DNA of 33,599 nucleotides from Acidimicrobiales bacterium (lineage in GTDB: Bacteria > Actinomycetota > Acidimicrobiia > Acidimicrobiales > SZUA-35): contig JAHEJO010000011.1 of assembly GCA_024638805.1 (NCBI GenBank), positions 1 through 33,599 on the forward strand. The letters are read 5' to 3'. The position numbers were made by a program, and so were the translations under genes. A model generated the notes under the pieces. That model was not told the DNA's origin. It ran no database searches and saw only the letters and a program-made list of their open reading frames with translations. Of the stretch, positions 33,208-33,599 are shown in pieces. Numbering within the stretch: position 1 is the first letter of the stretch; every line of letters begins with the position of its first letter.

Positions 33208-33599
33208 CTAGCACTCCGTTGCGTCGTCGAGGAGCGACTCGGCGGTGATCGATGGTTCACCCAGGACGGCGGCCAGGTCACACAGGGCCTGGCGCTCGGA
33301 GCTGACCTTGATCGTCGTCATTCCCATCTGCCTTGCCGGCTTGAGATTCACGCCGAGGTCGTCCAGAAAGACCGCCTCGTTCGGTTCGATCCCCAGATCG
33401 GCTAGTACGGCATCGTAATAGGCGACTTCGGGTTTGCGAAAGCCGATCTTCGAGGACTCGTAGATCCTCTCGAACAACGACATCGCAGATGCGATGTCAG
33501 CGCGCCGGGACTCCAAACCCGCCACGTTGTTGGTCAGGCAGGCGATATGGAAACCAAGCCGCGGCAGCAGCTCGAGAGCGGTTCTCATCGACGGACGAA
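33208..33599 (-). CDS. HAD-superfamily hydrolase (5' end outside window)
   Basis: The frame stays open to the window edge (RPS precedes the Met at 33588), so the N-terminus with the nucleophilic DxD motif is missing. Visible are HAD motif II in FHIACLTNN (Thr), motif III Lys in GFRKPEVAYYDAVLADLG and motif IV VFLDDLGVNLKPARQMG, ending in DDATEC. This pattern (RPsM..ALelL...g...ACLTNN..., KPe..iY......lg..p.eavFLDDlg.NlkpAr.mGm.ti.V) is that of the HAD-IA group related to the epoxide-hydrolase N-terminal phosphatase and acyl-CoA-dehydrogenase-associated phosphatases. Substrate unknown. Convergent with the glycosyltransferase/GH2 remnant. Confidence 0.9.
   Translation of the reverse strand, partial: RPSMRTALELLPRLGFHIACLTNNVAGLESRRADIASAMSLFERIYESSKIGFRKPEVAYYDAVLADLGIEPNEAVFLDDLGVNLKPARQMGMTTIKVSSERQALCDLAAVLGEPSITAESLLDDATEC

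Overview
The window reads as ordinary, gene-dense chromosome of a high-GC actinobacterium, probably Acidimicrobiia-like. That placement is an inference with no 16S support. It rests on strong G/C bias at third codon positions, a fused E2o-E1o 2-oxoglutarate dehydrogenase (Kgd/OdhA type), a SepIVA-like gene next to coaD and rsmD, a UvrD2-like helicase with a C-terminal HRDC domain, a mycothiol-type LmbE deacetylase, and many gene starts lying 6-8 nt downstream of a TANNNT hexamer (leaderless style). I see no rRNA or tRNA gene, CRISPR array, insertion sequence, prophage or plasmid feature. No stretch longer than about 300 bp lacks a gene; the largest gaps are 10522-10774, 32992-33207 and 31261-31443.

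Layout. 1-3704 (minus): recG, rsmD, coaD and a truncated SepIVA-like coiled-coil gene, a conserved actinobacterial housekeeping block. 3859-5004 (plus): a small cold-shock-like barrel protein and a putative exported HExxH metallopeptidase. 5030-7559 (minus): a small conserved-looking protein, a four-helix membrane protein, a LmbE-family deacetylase and an FHA-domain protein. 7715-10521 (plus): a very small ORF, a perfect 15-bp palindrome, an unusual DUF3291-malyl-CoA-lyase fusion and a second CitE-like lyase. 10775-12154 (plus): a DUF389 membrane protein with a long acidic tail, whose 3' end overlaps a convergent TIKI/ChaN-fold protein by 88 bp. That protein is coupled to an ACT-domain malic enzyme; a PH-SHOCT membrane protein lies upstream. 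15060-17027 (plus): UvrD2-like helicase. 17070-21238 (minus): an operon of exonuclease III, a CPA2 antiporter with two USP domains and a membrane-anchored beta-propeller protein. 21270-25001 (plus): kgd.

25023-31260 (minus) is the most notable region: a tightly overlapped operon astC - M20 hydrolase - astA - astD - astB. It encodes the arginine succinyltransferase (AST) route of arginine catabolism, classically described in Gammaproteobacteria. The usual astE (succinylglutamate desuccinylase) is absent. An M20-family metallo-amidohydrolase (DapE/ArgE/CPG2-like) sits inside the operon and is the obvious candidate to do that step. AstA consumes succinyl-CoA and AstC consumes and regenerates 2-oxoglutarate/glutamate, so the adjacent convergent kgd fits metabolically, although it is a separate transcription unit.

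31444-33599: a GT-B-like glycosyltransferase of a family I cannot name, a frameshifted remnant of a GH2 beta-galactosidase immediately after its stop, and the truncated end of a HAD phosphatase on the minus strand.
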